Part shown: positions 51,512 to 60,320 of the stretch, piece after piece
Layout of the letters: each line of letters opens with the position of its first letter
Position numbering within the stretch: the stretch's first letter is position 1
Source: Lachnospiraceae bacterium
GTDB taxonomy: Bacteria > Bacillota > Clostridia > Lachnospirales > Lachnospiraceae
Direction of reading: 5' to 3'
Assembly: GCA_024681775.1 (NCBI GenBank)
Contig: JAILAF010000109.1
Coordinates: 1-64,000 of the forward strand
Length of the DNA stretch: 64,000 nucleotides
Notes under the pieces: generated by a model
What the model saw: only the letters and a program-made list of their open reading frames with translations
Database searches by the model: none
What the model was told of the DNA's origin: nothing
Translations under genes and position numbers: made by a program

Positions 51512-53455
51512 TTAAATGCGGCGATGTCTTCTCTGGCGGAATTTGTAATGATACATCCGCTCATCGGCTTCACTCAGGGCATTGTCCAGGCTGATGGCGT
51601 GCAGGTCCTCATAGACCACACAGCCGATGCTGGCCGAGATATTGTAGGGTTTCCCCAGCTCCGCGGAGCGTTTTTCGATGATCCCGGTGTATTCCTGCGA
51701 GCGCTTCACCTCATCACCCTTTTCGTATTTCCCGATGCCGATGAGGAAAAATTCATCGCCGCCGCTGCGGACCACGATCTCATTTTTCCGGGCCGTCTCC
51801 TGCAGCGCGCTGCAGACCGTCCGGATCCCCAGGTCACCTTCATTGTGACCGTAGGTGTCGTTGATATATTTGAGGCCGTCCATGTCCACCACGCTGACAT
51901 AGAGGGCGTCCCCGGGGGCCGCCTCCTCATACATTTCCTTGAAGCGCAGGTACATGCCCCGCCGGTTGTAGGCACCCGTCATCTCGTCCCTGACGGACAG
52001 CGTCTCCAGCCGGTGCTTGGTGCGGCTCATCTCCAGGGCATTATTGATGAAGCGGAGCCAGTTGCGGTTCACCACATTTAAGGTATGGGACTCGGTGATC
52101 TCCTTCTCCAGCACGCTGTATCCCAGGATCTTTCCGTTGAAGTGCAGGGGGGAGAAAAAGAAGACGGAGGGACGATCCCGCTCTTCATCCAGCCTGGGAA
52201 GCATCCGGGCGGTGTCAAAGGTGGAACGGCCTTCAGCGCCGCAGATATATTCCTCCTCCAGGGTGGAAGGCTTGGAATACAGGAGCATGTGCTCCGGGTA
52301 TCCTTCCGTCCGCTCGTCCTGCATATCCAGCCAGTTCTCGCTCAGGCACAGATACAGGGCGGAGTAGGGGATCAGGATATTCGCACTTCCGAAGATGTTC
52401 CGCAGGCATTCCTCCACGGTCCTGGAAGCGGTAAATCGCTCCAGATAGTAGCTCTCCATCAAGGCACCCACGCTGACCCGCAGATCGGAATTCTCGTCCG
52501 CGTAATTGTAGGTGCTGGAGTGCAGCAGTGTGCGGACCTGTTTCAGGATGTAGTAGGGATCCGACTGGCAGCCGCAGCTGGCGCCGGGATGGAAATGTCC
52601 CCCGGCCTTCACCGTTTTCGGAAGGATGGGTGCATCCGGCTCGATAACGCTGCGGATATGATCCACCGCCCTCATCCCCATGTCCACGTCATTGGGATCA
52701 TAGGAACTCAGAGGGATGAAATTGATGGTTCCCTCATCGGATCCGTCAAAGCCGATGACGATGATGTCCTCCGGAACCTTGATGCCGCGCTTTACCAGCT
52801 TGTCGATGAGTCCCAGGGCCATGCAGTCGCTGGCACAGAGCACCGCTTCCGGGCGCTCCACCCTGCCGTCTGCGATATCCTCCGCAAGACGGTCACCGCT
52901 GGTGTACCAGAAATCCCCATAGAAAATGTGCTCCGGCGGCACGGAGATCCCGTGCTTTTCGATCTCGTCCAGGAAGATGGAGAGGCGCTTTTCCGCCACC
53001 GTATTTCCTTTATGTCCCGTCAGGAGACAGAGCTTTTTCTTACCATGCACCTCGATGACATGACGGCAAAGCTCCCGAAGCGGCTCCTCGTTGTTGTTCT
53101 CGATGAAGGTGGTTCCCTCCATCGCCGCTTCCAGTGAGCAGACCGGCAGATCCGGGTACGCCCTGATCCGCTCCAGCAGGCGGTTCAAGGACCGATTGTC
53201 CGCCCCGTCGTTCAGGGTGGCAAAATCCAGGATGGCGCCGTCCAGCTCCGCCAGGTTCGCCAGCTCGTAGATATTGGTCTCCCCTGCCACAAAATCCTCC
53301 ATGGGAGAGGAGACGTGGACACTGGACGCAAATACGCACAGATCATATCCGTATTCCGCGCAGCGCCTGCGGATACCGTCGGTGACTCTGCGCACATGCA
53401 CGATCTCCGGGAAAGAGACAAAGAGCCCGATCCTTTTTCTTCTGTTGCTGTTCAT
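51512..53455 (-). CDS. LacI-type sugar-binding sensor fused to GGDEF (diguanylate cyclase)
   Basis: 647 aa, no membrane helix or HTH. Residues 8-280 are a periplasmic-binding/LacI-like fold (KRIGLFVSFPEIVHVRRVTD, VLCASDCMALGLIDKLVKRG, IIVIGFDGSDEG). A middle domain (about 300-460) is not assigned. The GGDEF domain (about 480-640) has VRSGGDEFFLIG intact; the usual RxxD I-site reads RKNE, so product inhibition may be absent. A cytosolic sugar or small-molecule signal probably sets c-di-GMP synthesis. GGGGG lies upstream of ATG 53455. Confidence 0.88.
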   Translation of the reverse strand: MNSNRRKRIGLFVSFPEIVHVRRVTDGIRRRCAEYGYDLCVFASSVHVSSPMEDFVAGETNIYELANLAELDGAILDFATLNDGADNRSLNRLLERIRAYPDLPVCSLEAAMEGTTFIENNNEEPLRELCRHVIEVHGKKKLCLLTGHKGNTVAEKRLSIFLDEIEKHGISVPPEHIFYGDFWYTSGDRLAEDIADGRVERPEAVLCASDCMALGLIDKLVKRGIKVPEDIIVIGFDGSDEGTINFIPLSSYDPNDVDMGMRAVDHIRSVIEPDAPILPKTVKAGGHFHPGASCGCQSDPYYILKQVRTLLHSSTYNYADENSDLRVSVGALMESYYLERFTASRTVEECLRNIFGSANILIPYSALYLCLSENWLDMQDERTEGYPEHMLLYSKPSTLEEEYICGAEGRSTFDTARMLPRLDEERDRPSVFFFSPLHFNGKILGYSVLEKEITESHTLNVVNRNWLRFINNALEMSRTKHRLETLSVRDEMTGAYNRRGMYLRFKEMYEEAAPGDALYVSVVDMDGLKYINDTYGHNEGDLGIRTVCSALQETARKNEIVVRSGGDEFFLIGIGKYEKGDEVKRSQEYTGIIEKRSAELGKPYNISASIGCVVYEDLHAISLDNALSEADERMYHYKFRQRRHRRI

Positions 53456-53577
53456 TGAATGAACCCCCTTTTTGGTCCTGACGGATCCCGAATCCTCCTG
53501 TTTTCGTCATTCCCCGTAGATGCCTGTGCCTTACATTCTATCCGATCATCCGCATTATTTCAGTTAAAATCCATCCG

Positions 53578-54192
53578 TCAGCGCCCGGCGCCGATCTCCT
53601 CCACCAGCCTGCGGATGGTCGCCCAATCGCCGCACCTGGTATATCCCGGTCCGGGAAGAGGCGTCTCGTGATTCCAGGGTCTGTCCACCACACACACCTT
53701 CAGATCCGGCAGATGGTCGAAAAAGCGGAAGGCGTGGGGCGAATCCTCGATGGCCACATCGAAGTGCATCCGGTAGTAATCCTCCGGCTCCAGACTGAAA
53801 TCACTGTTTTTGATGAAACTGTCCCGGCCGTACTTGTTGAAGCAGTAGAGCTTCGCCCGCTCCAGGCCGTGGCGGTCCAGCCACTGTCTGGATGCCTCGT
53901 AAGCACTGTAGGGGCGGCCGGTGATGATGGAAATGACATGTCCGTCATCTATCCATCCATTCACGGTATCCACCGCACCGGGAGTCTCCTCATAGGACAG
54001 GAGCGCTTCCGCGGTATGCCCCGCGATCATCATCTCCTCGTACTGCGCGTCCGTGAGGGAAAAGGTCTTCTGCAGGTTGAAAAACCGGATGTCCTCATAG
54101 GGCACCTTCTTCCCAAAGAGTCTCTCTACCAGCAGGGAAAAAGCCCTGGCCGTCTCACAGAGACAGTCGTCAAAATCAATATAAATATTCAT
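53578..54192 (-). CDS. HAD-like 5'-nucleotidase family protein
   Basis: 204 aa from ATG 54192, which has GGGAG 10 nt upstream; the ATG at 54201 sits only one base after that site. HAD motif I IYIDFDDCLCETA with two Asp, motif II SIITGRP and motif IV VAIEDSPHAFRF. The set-up fits the NT5C/deoxynucleotidase-like group ('uncharacterised HAD superfamily'); substrate unknown. Monocistronic. Confidence 0.8.
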   Translation of the reverse strand: MNIYIDFDDCLCETARAFSLLVERLFGKKVPYEDIRFFNLQKTFSLTDAQYEEMMIAGHTAEALLSYEETPGAVDTVNGWIDDGHVISIITGRPYSAYEASRQWLDRHGLERAKLYCFNKYGRDSFIKNSDFSLEPEDYYRMHFDVAIEDSPHAFRFFDHLPDLKVCVVDRPWNHETPLPGPGYTRCGDWATIRRLVEEIGAGR

Positions 54193-54340
54193 ACCTGCCA
54201 TTCTCCCGGATCACACCGTGATGTCCGCATCTTGCAGCCATTTTCGTCCCTGTGTCAAAAGAGACCTCTACAGAGTTTATTGTACCCGAAAAAGCGCCGT
54301 TTTAAAAGGGGAAACCACAGATCAGGCATTATCTTAGGAC

Positions 54341-54375
54341 GCAAAAAGGGACGGCTTCCTTTCGGAAACCGTCCC
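54341..54375 (-). terminator. Terminator of the SPFH/RHH operon
   Basis: GGGACGGCTTCC pairs with GGAAACCGTCCC (one bulged A), with a five-T run on the minus strand. Confidence 0.82.
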
Positions 54376-54389
54376 GGGCACTACATGCG

Positions 54390-54587
54390 TCAGTGAAGAT
54401 CCAGTTCCGGCGGCACATCGATCTCTTCACCGACATATTTTCCGTTTTTCTTCCGCTGTCTGACACATTCGGAAAGCAGGTACTCGATCTGGCCGTTCAC
54501 GGAGCGGAAGTCGTCCTCCGCCCATTTGGCGATATCGTTGTAGAGCTGCTCCGAAAGGCGAAGCGGGACCTGTTTTTTCTCAGCCAT
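54390..54587 (-). CDS. Ribbon-helix-helix (Arc-like) DNA-binding protein
   Basis: 65 aa. The N-terminal VPLRLSEQLYNDIAKWAEDD and VNGQIEYLLSECVRQRKK follow the Arc/MetJ RHH fold (beta strand, two helices). Its first base overlaps the SPFH stop codon (TAATG), so it is translated with it. RHH proteins bind short tandem palindromes; such a site lies in the SPFH promoter, making autoregulation likely. Confidence 0.78.
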   Translation of the reverse strand: MAEKKQVPLRLSEQLYNDIAKWAEDDFRSVNGQIEYLLSECVRQRKKNGKYVGEEIDVPPELDLH

Positions 54588-55597
54588 TAATACAGGCTTC
54601 CCGAATTAACGACCGGCTGGGCATCGTGGTTGCCGCACAGAACCACGAGCAGGTTGGAGACCATGGCGGCCTTCCTTTCCTCATCCAGCTGAACCATCTG
54701 CTTCTCGTTCAATCTCTCCAGTGCCATCTCCACCATACCGACGGCGCCGTCGACGATCATCTTGCGGGCATCGATGATAGCGGATGCCTGCTGTCTCTGC
54801 AGCATCACGGATGCGATCTCGGGAGCATACGCGAGATAGGTGATCCGCGCCTCGATGATCTCCAGTCCCGCATCGTTGACCTTGCTCTGGATCTCCTTCT
54901 TGATGCGATCGGCCACCAGCTCAGCGGAGCCGCGGAGGCTTCCCTCGTCTGCCATGCCGTCGCCGGTGGTATCCACACCCGTTGCCACGTCGTAGGGATA
55001 GAGCCTTACGATGTTGCGGAGAGCGGAGTCACACTGCAGGGACAGGTACTCTTTGTAGTTGTCCACGTTGAAGACTGCCTTCGCGGTGTCGTTCACTTTC
55101 CAGATCACGGCGATACCGATCTCGACGGGGTTACCCAGGCAATCGTTGATCTTCTGGATGCCGTTGTTCAGGGTCATGGCCTTCAGGGAGATCTTCTTGG
55201 TATAGGCTTCCGTGCTCACCTGCGCGCCGGTGGCGGTCAGGGATACGTTCACGGGAGATGCGTTCTTCCCCTGGGTCTCACCGCTCTGGGCAAGTCTGGT
55301 GGTTGCTGCGGGGTTTACTGCGGTGCAGAAGGGATTCACGCAGTAAAAGCCTGCTTCTCTGATGGTCCCTTTGTACTTGCCGAAGAGGGTAAGCACCAGT
55401 GCCTCGGAGGGTCTTAAGACCTTCAGTCCGCAAAGGGGGATCCATCCCAGGGCCGCCACAAGGCCTGCGAGGAATGCCAGGAATCCGCTGCCGAACCCGC
55501 CGTTAATGAGGGTCAGGATTGCCAGGACATACATCACGAAGATTCCGAGAAGTGCTGCTGCTCCATTGGGTTTTGCATGATAAAGTTTTTCAGTCAT
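54587..55597 (-). CDS. SPFH-domain (stomatin/flotillin-like) membrane protein
   Basis: 336 aa. Two hydrophobic segments at about 15-60 are followed by an SPFH/band-7 domain (about 75-250: VLTLFGKYKGTIREAGFYCV, VIWKVNDTAKAVFNVDNYKE, LRGSAELVADRIKKEIQSKV) and a helical coiled end (MLQRQQASAIIDARKMIVDG) that usually drives oligomerisation. It builds a membrane microdomain scaffold; clients unknown. AAAGGAG precedes ATG 55597. Confidence 0.88.
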   Translation of the reverse strand: MTEKLYHAKPNGAAALLGIFVMYVLAILTLINGGFGSGFLAFLAGLVAALGWIPLCGLKVLRPSEALVLTLFGKYKGTIREAGFYCVNPFCTAVNPAATTRLAQSGETQGKNASPVNVSLTATGAQVSTEAYTKKISLKAMTLNNGIQKINDCLGNPVEIGIAVIWKVNDTAKAVFNVDNYKEYLSLQCDSALRNIVRLYPYDVATGVDTTGDGMADEGSLRGSAELVADRIKKEIQSKVNDAGLEIIEARITYLAYAPEIASVMLQRQQASAIIDARKMIVDGAVGMVEMALERLNEKQMVQLDEERKAAMVSNLLVVLCGNHDAQPVVNSGSLY

Positions 55598-55623
55598 TGC
55601 TTACTCCTTTCTGTAACGTTAAC

Positions 55624-55661
55624 TGATATCATTATGATATCACAAAGATACAGAAAGTCAA
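55624..55661 (-). promoter_or_regulatory. SPFH/RHH promoter with 8-3-8 tandem palindrome
   Basis: On the minus strand TTGACT (55656-55661), 16-bp spacer, TATCAT (55634-55639). Two copies of the palindrome TGATATCA (55624-55631 and 55635-55642) flank TTA, giving a 19-bp operator over the -10, the spacing expected for two RHH dimers. Confidence 0.7.
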
Positions 55662-55706
55662 CATGCATATATCACCGGATTTTGCGGGATAGGAACCTCC
55701 ATTTCG

Positions 55707-56621
55707 CTACAGCCACTTCTTCTTTTTGAAAAAAATGAGACTCACGATAATGATGAGGACGGAGACCAGGATCACGATCGGGTATCCCCAGGGGGACTCC
55801 AGCTCCGGCATGTACTTAAAGTTCATGCCGTACCAGCCCACGATGAGGGTCAGAGGCATGAAAATGGTGGTGACCACCGTGAGGACGGTCATGATGCGGT
55901 TCTGCTTCACATCCAGACGGGACTGGTAAGTGTCCCGGATCTGCACCGTGTAGTCCAGGAGGGAATTCACCACGTCGTGGAGTCTGGAGACCCGGTTGGT
56001 GAAGAGCCGGAAATACCGGAGGAAATTCGCCTTGAAATAGTTGTTCTCATTCTCCTCCAGCTCCTGGGAAAGGTCGATGAGCTGGCTGTAATGGGTCCGC
56101 AGATCCCGCAGCTCGCTGCGGATGTCGTTCAGCGCTGCCAGATCCGCTTCCTTGCCGCTGTCGATGTCGCTGTCGATGGCATCCAGACGTTTTTCGTAGG
56201 CCTCCAGGATCCTGGGATCCTCGTGAATGATCTGCTCCAGAAAGTCATAGAGGAAACGCTCCAGGCCCGGTACACGCCACTTTTTCGTCACCATGATGCG
56301 GTCGATCATCCGCTGGGCAAAATCCCCCGGATCGATGAACACGACTCCCTTCTCATCCAGAGCAAAAGCGAATTTCAGCCATTCTCCCGTCATATTCTCC
56401 CGGTCCGGGATGGCGAAGGATCCGGTGAGAGAGTCGTAGTTCACCTCCGCTTTGGTGGTGTAGAATTCTACCAGATTGGGGTCCATGTCGATCCCCATCT
56501 CGAAGGAGTCGATCTCCCGGTTCCATTCCTCCGGGGTCAGGACCGCCACGTATTGATTTTTCCCGCCGTGAATCTCCTTCGCGGAGACTTCCTTCAGTAA
56601 GGTGTCGATGAGATAGTACAT
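55707..56621 (-). CDS. CorA-family Mg2+/divalent cation channel
   Basis: 304 aa. A long helical cytosolic domain (about 1-240; basic and acidic stalk helices in IRSELRDLRTHYSQLIDLSQ) and two C-terminal membrane helices (about 248-268 and 283-299) separated by the signature YGMNFKYMPEL. CorA pentamers import Mg2+; this is the short, GMN-type bacterial form. ATG 56621 follows AAAGGAACG. Monocistronic. Confidence 0.92.
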   Translation of the reverse strand: MYYLIDTLLKEVSAKEIHGGKNQYVAVLTPEEWNREIDSFEMGIDMDPNLVEFYTTKAEVNYDSLTGSFAIPDRENMTGEWLKFAFALDEKGVVFIDPGDFAQRMIDRIMVTKKWRVPGLERFLYDFLEQIIHEDPRILEAYEKRLDAIDSDIDSGKEADLAALNDIRSELRDLRTHYSQLIDLSQELEENENNYFKANFLRYFRLFTNRVSRLHDVVNSLLDYTVQIRDTYQSRLDVKQNRIMTVLTVVTTIFMPLTLIVGWYGMNFKYMPELESPWGYPIVILVSVLIIIVSLIFFKKKKWL

Positions 56622-56698
56622 GGTTCGTTCCTTTCACGCACAGCATGTAACAGACCAGTTTCGTTTTTCCTTAGTCAGGCATGGCTCTCCTATCCGTC

Positions 56699-57118
56699 TC
56701 AGGGCGCATTAGCAATCATTTCGTCGATCTCGTCCGCGGCGAAGGCATAGTCTCCCATGCCTCCCCGGAGACTCCGCATCCGCTCTCTGCAGGCAGACGC
56801 CCGAGAGTCATCTCCCATCTCAGCGAAGACTCTGGCCATGAAGGCATCATGTCCGTACTCTCCCACCAGGAAGAGGTTCTCGTAGCCGGTCGTCGGATCG
56901 AAGGTTTCCCGCCTCTGGAAATGATAGTCGTCCACCACCTCTCCGTAGGATCTCTTTTCCAGAAGGTAATCAAAAATCCCTGCGTAGGTCTCCGCGGGGT
57001 CTTCCACCTCCCGGTTGACGTATTTGATGGAAGAGGCCAGATTGACGATACTGACCAGGAGGATCAGGGACGCTACCACGATCAGAATGTTCAGGACGAT
57101 CTTCACTACCTTATTCAT
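56699..57118 (-). CDS. Zinc-ribbon operon, module 2, small membrane protein (B2)
   Basis: 139 aa with one N-terminal membrane helix (VLNILIVVASLILLVSIVNL, about 8-27) and an extracellular helical domain (YLLEKRSYGEVVDDYHF, LVGEYGHDAFMARVFAEMGD). It is homologous to the 141-aa protein at 58218-58643 (LERENYGVVANL, LLGEYADMLFLKEIYAETGK). It overlaps the preceding zinc-ribbon gene by 8 bp. Function unknown. Confidence 0.7.
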   Translation of the reverse strand: MNKVVKIVLNILIVVASLILLVSIVNLASSIKYVNREVEDPAETYAGIFDYLLEKRSYGEVVDDYHFQRRETFDPTTGYENLFLVGEYGHDAFMARVFAEMGDDSRASACRERMRSLRGGMGDYAFAADEIDEMIANAP

Positions 57119-57863
57119 GCCGCAACACCTCCCGAACCTTCACTGCCTTCTGCGCTTCACTCAGCTCCAGAAATGCCTCTGTCTCAGCCTCATCCATGTC
57201 CAGATAGGTCCGGAGCATCGCAAGGAGCTCCGCTTCCATATCCCGGATGTATCCCTGATATACCTCGTTCTTCTCCGCTTCCAGCTGCACATCATATACC
57301 TCATAGAAGCCGTCCACGTACATGCAGAAGATCTCAATGTCCGAGTCCAGTCCGTCAAAATAGTCCGGATCATCGGAGCGGAGGATCATCTCCTCCATCC
57401 CGGTGACGCATTCGTAATACTCCTCTGCCACATAGCCCACCTGACGGAAGCGCTCAAACTCCTCCGGTGGGAAACTCTGCAGCTCATGGGCATAACGGAA
57501 GCTCACGAAGCCAATATAATCCCTTTGCTGCAGGAGTTCCTCCGTCTGCTGCAGATAAGCCTTGATATGCTTCTCCGTGTCCCGTCGCACGGCGGCATCC
57601 TCATCGGGGTCCGCATAGTTTATGGAAGTAATCACGGTACAGATAACGATGGCGATCATCAGAACCACCAGAATGGCAGCCTTTTTGCCCAGGCCCTCCA
57701 CCGCTTTTCTGAAGCGGGAGACTTCCTTTTCCGTGGAAGCATACTCCCGGGCGAACTGTTTCATGTTCTCTCTGTGTTTTTCCGCGAATGCGTTTTTCGC
57801 ACCGCATTTCGGGCAATAGAGCTGTTCCGGACCAATTTCATGTTTACAATTCTCACATACCAT
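57111..57863 (-). CDS. Zinc-ribbon operon, module 2, zinc-ribbon membrane protein (A2)
   Basis: 250 aa. Zinc ribbon at residues 3-22 (CENCKHEIGPEQLYCPKCG), a charged segment, a membrane helix (KKAAILVVLMIAIVICTVIT, about 60-80) and a long extracellular acidic helical domain (about 90-250). It mirrors the 249-aa protein at 58627-59376 in length, order and domain plan. It starts 11 bp inside the middle gene. Function unknown; a stress or envelope-sensing role is only a guess. Confidence 0.72.
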   Translation of the reverse strand: MVCENCKHEIGPEQLYCPKCGAKNAFAEKHRENMKQFAREYASTEKEVSRFRKAVEGLGKKAAILVVLMIAIVICTVITSINYADPDEDAAVRRDTEKHIKAYLQQTEELLQQRDYIGFVSFRYAHELQSFPPEEFERFRQVGYVAEEYYECVTGMEEMILRSDDPDYFDGLDSDIEIFCMYVDGFYEVYDVQLEAEKNEVYQGYIRDMEAELLAMLRTYLDMDEAETEAFLELSEAQKAVKVREVLRHE

Positions 57864-58212
57864 CGGTCTCTACCTCCTGCTGCGTGGTGATCCCCTGATT
57901 CTGCAGGAATTCCTGTTTCTTCCGGTCGCTGCCCGCCCGCTCCGATCTGGCGGTGATCCACAGCACGCCGAAGACGAGCAGCAGGATCACACCGATCACG
58001 ATCAGGATGTTCCTTACGGTACGGCCCATCTTTTTCCCGATGCGTCTGTCGCCTTTTTGGATCTCCTGATGAAGGTCCTCACGGACCGCCTCCAGCTTTC
58101 CCATGTATTCCTTTTCCTCTGCGGGGGCGTAAGCCGTCCCGCAGTAGGGGCATCGGACCAGATTCGCATCGAACTCCGCTGCACAGCTTTTACATATGAT
58201 CTTCTGTCCCAT
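57853..58212 (-). CDS. Zinc-ribbon operon, middle gene (C)
   Basis: 119 aa from ATG 58212, chosen for the GGAG 8 nt upstream (a GTG at 58221 overlapping the upstream TGA is the alternative). N-terminal zinc ribbon (CKSCAAEFDANLVRCPYCG), coiled-coil-like stretch, membrane helix (ILIVIGVILLLVFGVLWIT, about 70-90) and a short external tail. It lies between the two duplicated modules and overlaps both neighbours. Confidence 0.68.
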   Translation of the reverse strand: MGQKIICKSCAAEFDANLVRCPYCGTAYAPAEEKEYMGKLEAVREDLHQEIQKGDRRIGKKMGRTVRNILIVIGVILLLVFGVLWITARSERAGSDRKKQEFLQNQGITTQQEVETDGM

Positions 58213-58217
58213 TTTTC

Positions 58218-58643
58218 TCACTCCGGTATCGAATTCTCAGCACTCAGGTCAATCTTGTCAAAGATGGGGGCATACTCCGGGATCTGGGCCCGGATCTGCG
58301 CCGCGCGATCCTCGCAGTCCTGCGCGGTCTGCGTCTTCCCGGTCTCCGCATAGATTTCTTTCAGAAAAAGCATGTCCGCATACTCTCCCAAAAGGAAGTA
58401 GTCCAGGTCATCCTCAGCCGGCTCATAGCCCCCCCGGATGGGATGGGACAGATTCGCTACCACGCCGTAATTTTCCCTCTCCAGATAGCTCCGCAGGCTG
58501 TCGGGACGGATGGTGTCCTTCTCCACGTAGGCGAATTTCAGCTCTTCGACGGCAGAGGAAGCCGCAACAAAGAAGAGGACCGCCAGGATCAGATTGATGA
58601 TATTGGCGATGATCAGAATCCGTGTTTTAGTTTTCTTCGTCAT
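58218..58643 (-). CDS. Zinc-ribbon operon, module 1, small membrane protein (B1)
   Basis: 141 aa. One membrane helix (ILIIANIINLILAVLFFVAA, about 9-29), then an extracellular domain matching B2 at 56699. The start overlaps the end of the zinc-ribbon gene A1 by 17 bp and the stop touches gene C. No known domain. Confidence 0.7.
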   Translation of the reverse strand: MTKKTKTRILIIANIINLILAVLFFVAASSAVEELKFAYVEKDTIRPDSLRSYLERENYGVVANLSHPIRGGYEPAEDDLDYFLLGEYADMLFLKEIYAETGKTQTAQDCEDRAAQIRAQIPEYAPIFDKIDLSAENSIPE

Positions 58644-59376
58644 GGACCAACACCTCCTCCAGATATGCGGTTTCTTCGATGTCGGAGGCGTTTAGAAATG
58701 CTTCCCGCTCCGCATCATCCAGTCCCAGGTAGACCTTCAGGATCGCGTCCGCCTCCCGCTTCATGTCGTGAATGTATGCGGCATAAGGGTCCGCCTCGAT
58801 GTCGGCCTGCCTGTATTCGTATTCATGATAAAAATCCCGGATGGCATCCTGGCAAGAGTCCACGTCCTGGTCCGGCCGGTACCATCTGGCCTCCGGTCCG
58901 AACATGGCGACACTCTCTACACTGCCGGCCAGAGAGATAAACTCCTCGGTCATCTCCCAGAGGAGCCGCAGATCATCGTAGGGCTCCTCCCATTCCGCGA
59001 TGTTGTGATACTCCTTAAAGGCCGCAAATCCGGCATAATCACCGGCATCCAGAAGTCTTTGGATCTCCACAGAGTAGGTCTCGTAGTTCTTCTTCGCATC
59101 CTTCCGCAGCGCATTATAACGGAAAATGTATGCCTCCTCGGACACATAGAACGCTACCGCAATGCCGATCAGCAGCGCCACCATGACCACGGCGCTGATG
59201 ACCAGGGACATATTGTCGGAAATGGTCTGGGACAGTTTCTTTTTTGTCTTAGCATTTTTGTCCTTATAGTTCTTCAGGTCGCCCCGATATCCGGCTGTCT
59301 CCTCTATTTTCCTGCCGCAATGGGGGCAGTATTCATCTGTCAGGCCGATCTCGCCTCCGCATCCGATACACTTCAT
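58627..59376 (-). CDS. Zinc-ribbon operon, module 1, zinc-ribbon membrane protein (A1)
   Basis: 249 aa. Zinc ribbon (CIGCGGEIGLTDEYCPHCG, residues 3-21), membrane helix (LVISAVVMVALLIGIAVAFY, about 57-77) and a large extracellular helical domain with acidic residues. It begins the five-gene operon and has AAAGGAG 13 nt upstream, rather far. Three perfect 21-bp repeats lie immediately upstream. Function unknown. Confidence 0.72.
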   Translation of the reverse strand: MKCIGCGGEIGLTDEYCPHCGRKIEETAGYRGDLKNYKDKNAKTKKKLSQTISDNMSLVISAVVMVALLIGIAVAFYVSEEAYIFRYNALRKDAKKNYETYSVEIQRLLDAGDYAGFAAFKEYHNIAEWEEPYDDLRLLWEMTEEFISLAGSVESVAMFGPEARWYRPDQDVDSCQDAIRDFYHEYEYRQADIEADPYAAYIHDMKREADAILKVYLGLDDAEREAFLNASDIEETAYLEEVLVHDEEN

Positions 59377-59397
59377 GATACAGGTCTGGCTCCTTTC

Positions 59398-59460
59398 GAT
59401 GGGTTACGGTTTCTCTGCGATGGGTTACGGTTTCTCTGCGATGGGTTACGGTTTCTCTGC
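59398..59460. repeat. Three perfect 21-bp tandem repeats
   Basis: Units start at 59398, 59419 and 59440 (each begins GATGGGTTACGGTTTCTC), plus a partial fourth GATG. They lie between the zinc-ribbon operon start and the YczE gene stop, just upstream of the A1 ribosome site. They may be variable-number repeats or binding sites two helical turns apart. Confidence 0.93.
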
Positions 59461-59581
59461 GATGCCCTTCGGAAAACTCTGCTGAAAAACGCGTCCTGCC
59501 CGGGGCACCCGCACAAAGAACATTTTATAACAATTTTCCGCCCTTGTGTTACCAAAAAATATGGCGTAAACAGTGGGTTTC

Positions 59582-60301
59582 TCAGGACTCCTTTGGGAAC
59601 CGGCGTCGGAAATGCCCCTTTTGTCCGCAGAAAACTCTGAAGGAATCCGCCAGATGCTGATGATGCACACCCGTGGCATCGAATCCCACGGATTTAAAAG
59701 CCAGTTGCATGATGGGGCCGGTTGCGAAGGCGCAGATCAGAGTGCCGATGCCCACAGGGCCGCCCAGGAGCCAGCCGATGAAGGTGGCCAGGCTCAGGAG
59801 TGTGATGCTCACCACACCGATGGGGATCCTGCCGGCGCGCTGCGTCAGAGCCACCAGCAGCGTATCTCTGGGGCCGCAGCCCAGGGAAGCACTCATGTAG
59901 GTGTACTGGGTGTAGGCCATGATCACTAACCCTGCGAGCATCACGGGGATGCCGGTAAGGGGCCCGTCACATTTCGGCACAAGGTCGATGCGGTTAAAGA
60001 GGTCCACCGTTTTCCCCACCACGAAGGCGTCGATGAACATGGCGATGCCGATGGGGGCTTTCAGGGCGATGTCGATCCCCAGGATCGCGTAGGAGATGGC
60101 CACGGAAGCGGTGCCGTACAGGATGCCCAGGGTCCGGGCCACGCCCAGTCCCAGCACGTCCCAGGGGCCCGCGCCGATGTTCGCCCGGATCGTCAGGTAT
60201 ACGCCGAATCCGTTCACAAAGAGGCTCACCGCCGCGATGAGCATGTTCAGGGCGATGTCCCTGACGGTGCGATTTTCTTTTAAGGTGCTGTTTCGAAACA
60301 T
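59582..60301 (-). CDS. YczE/YitT-type membrane protein
   Basis: 239 aa with about six membrane helices. It matches the YczE/YyaS (DUF6198) group: LFVNGFGVYLTIRANIGAGP, WDVLGLGVARTLGILYGTA, SASLGCGPRDTLLVALTQRA. Some members help antibiotic production or transport, but activity is not defined. The C-terminal 30 residues are soluble and basic. Upstream lie a promoter and a 3 x 21-bp palindrome array, so expression is probably under a dedicated repressor that is not encoded next to it. Confidence 0.83.
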   Translation of the reverse strand: MFRNSTLKENRTVRDIALNMLIAAVSLFVNGFGVYLTIRANIGAGPWDVLGLGVARTLGILYGTASVAISYAILGIDIALKAPIGIAMFIDAFVVGKTVDLFNRIDLVPKCDGPLTGIPVMLAGLVIMAYTQYTYMSASLGCGPRDTLLVALTQRAGRIPIGVVSITLLSLATFIGWLLGGPVGIGTLICAFATGPIMQLAFKSVGFDATGVHHQHLADSFRVFCGQKGHFRRRFPKES

Positions 60302-60320
60302 GACTAAATCTTCCTATCCT

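Noticed and set aside
59398-59460. CRISPR array
   Set aside because: The 21-bp units are in direct contact with no spacers, and no cas gene is in the window.
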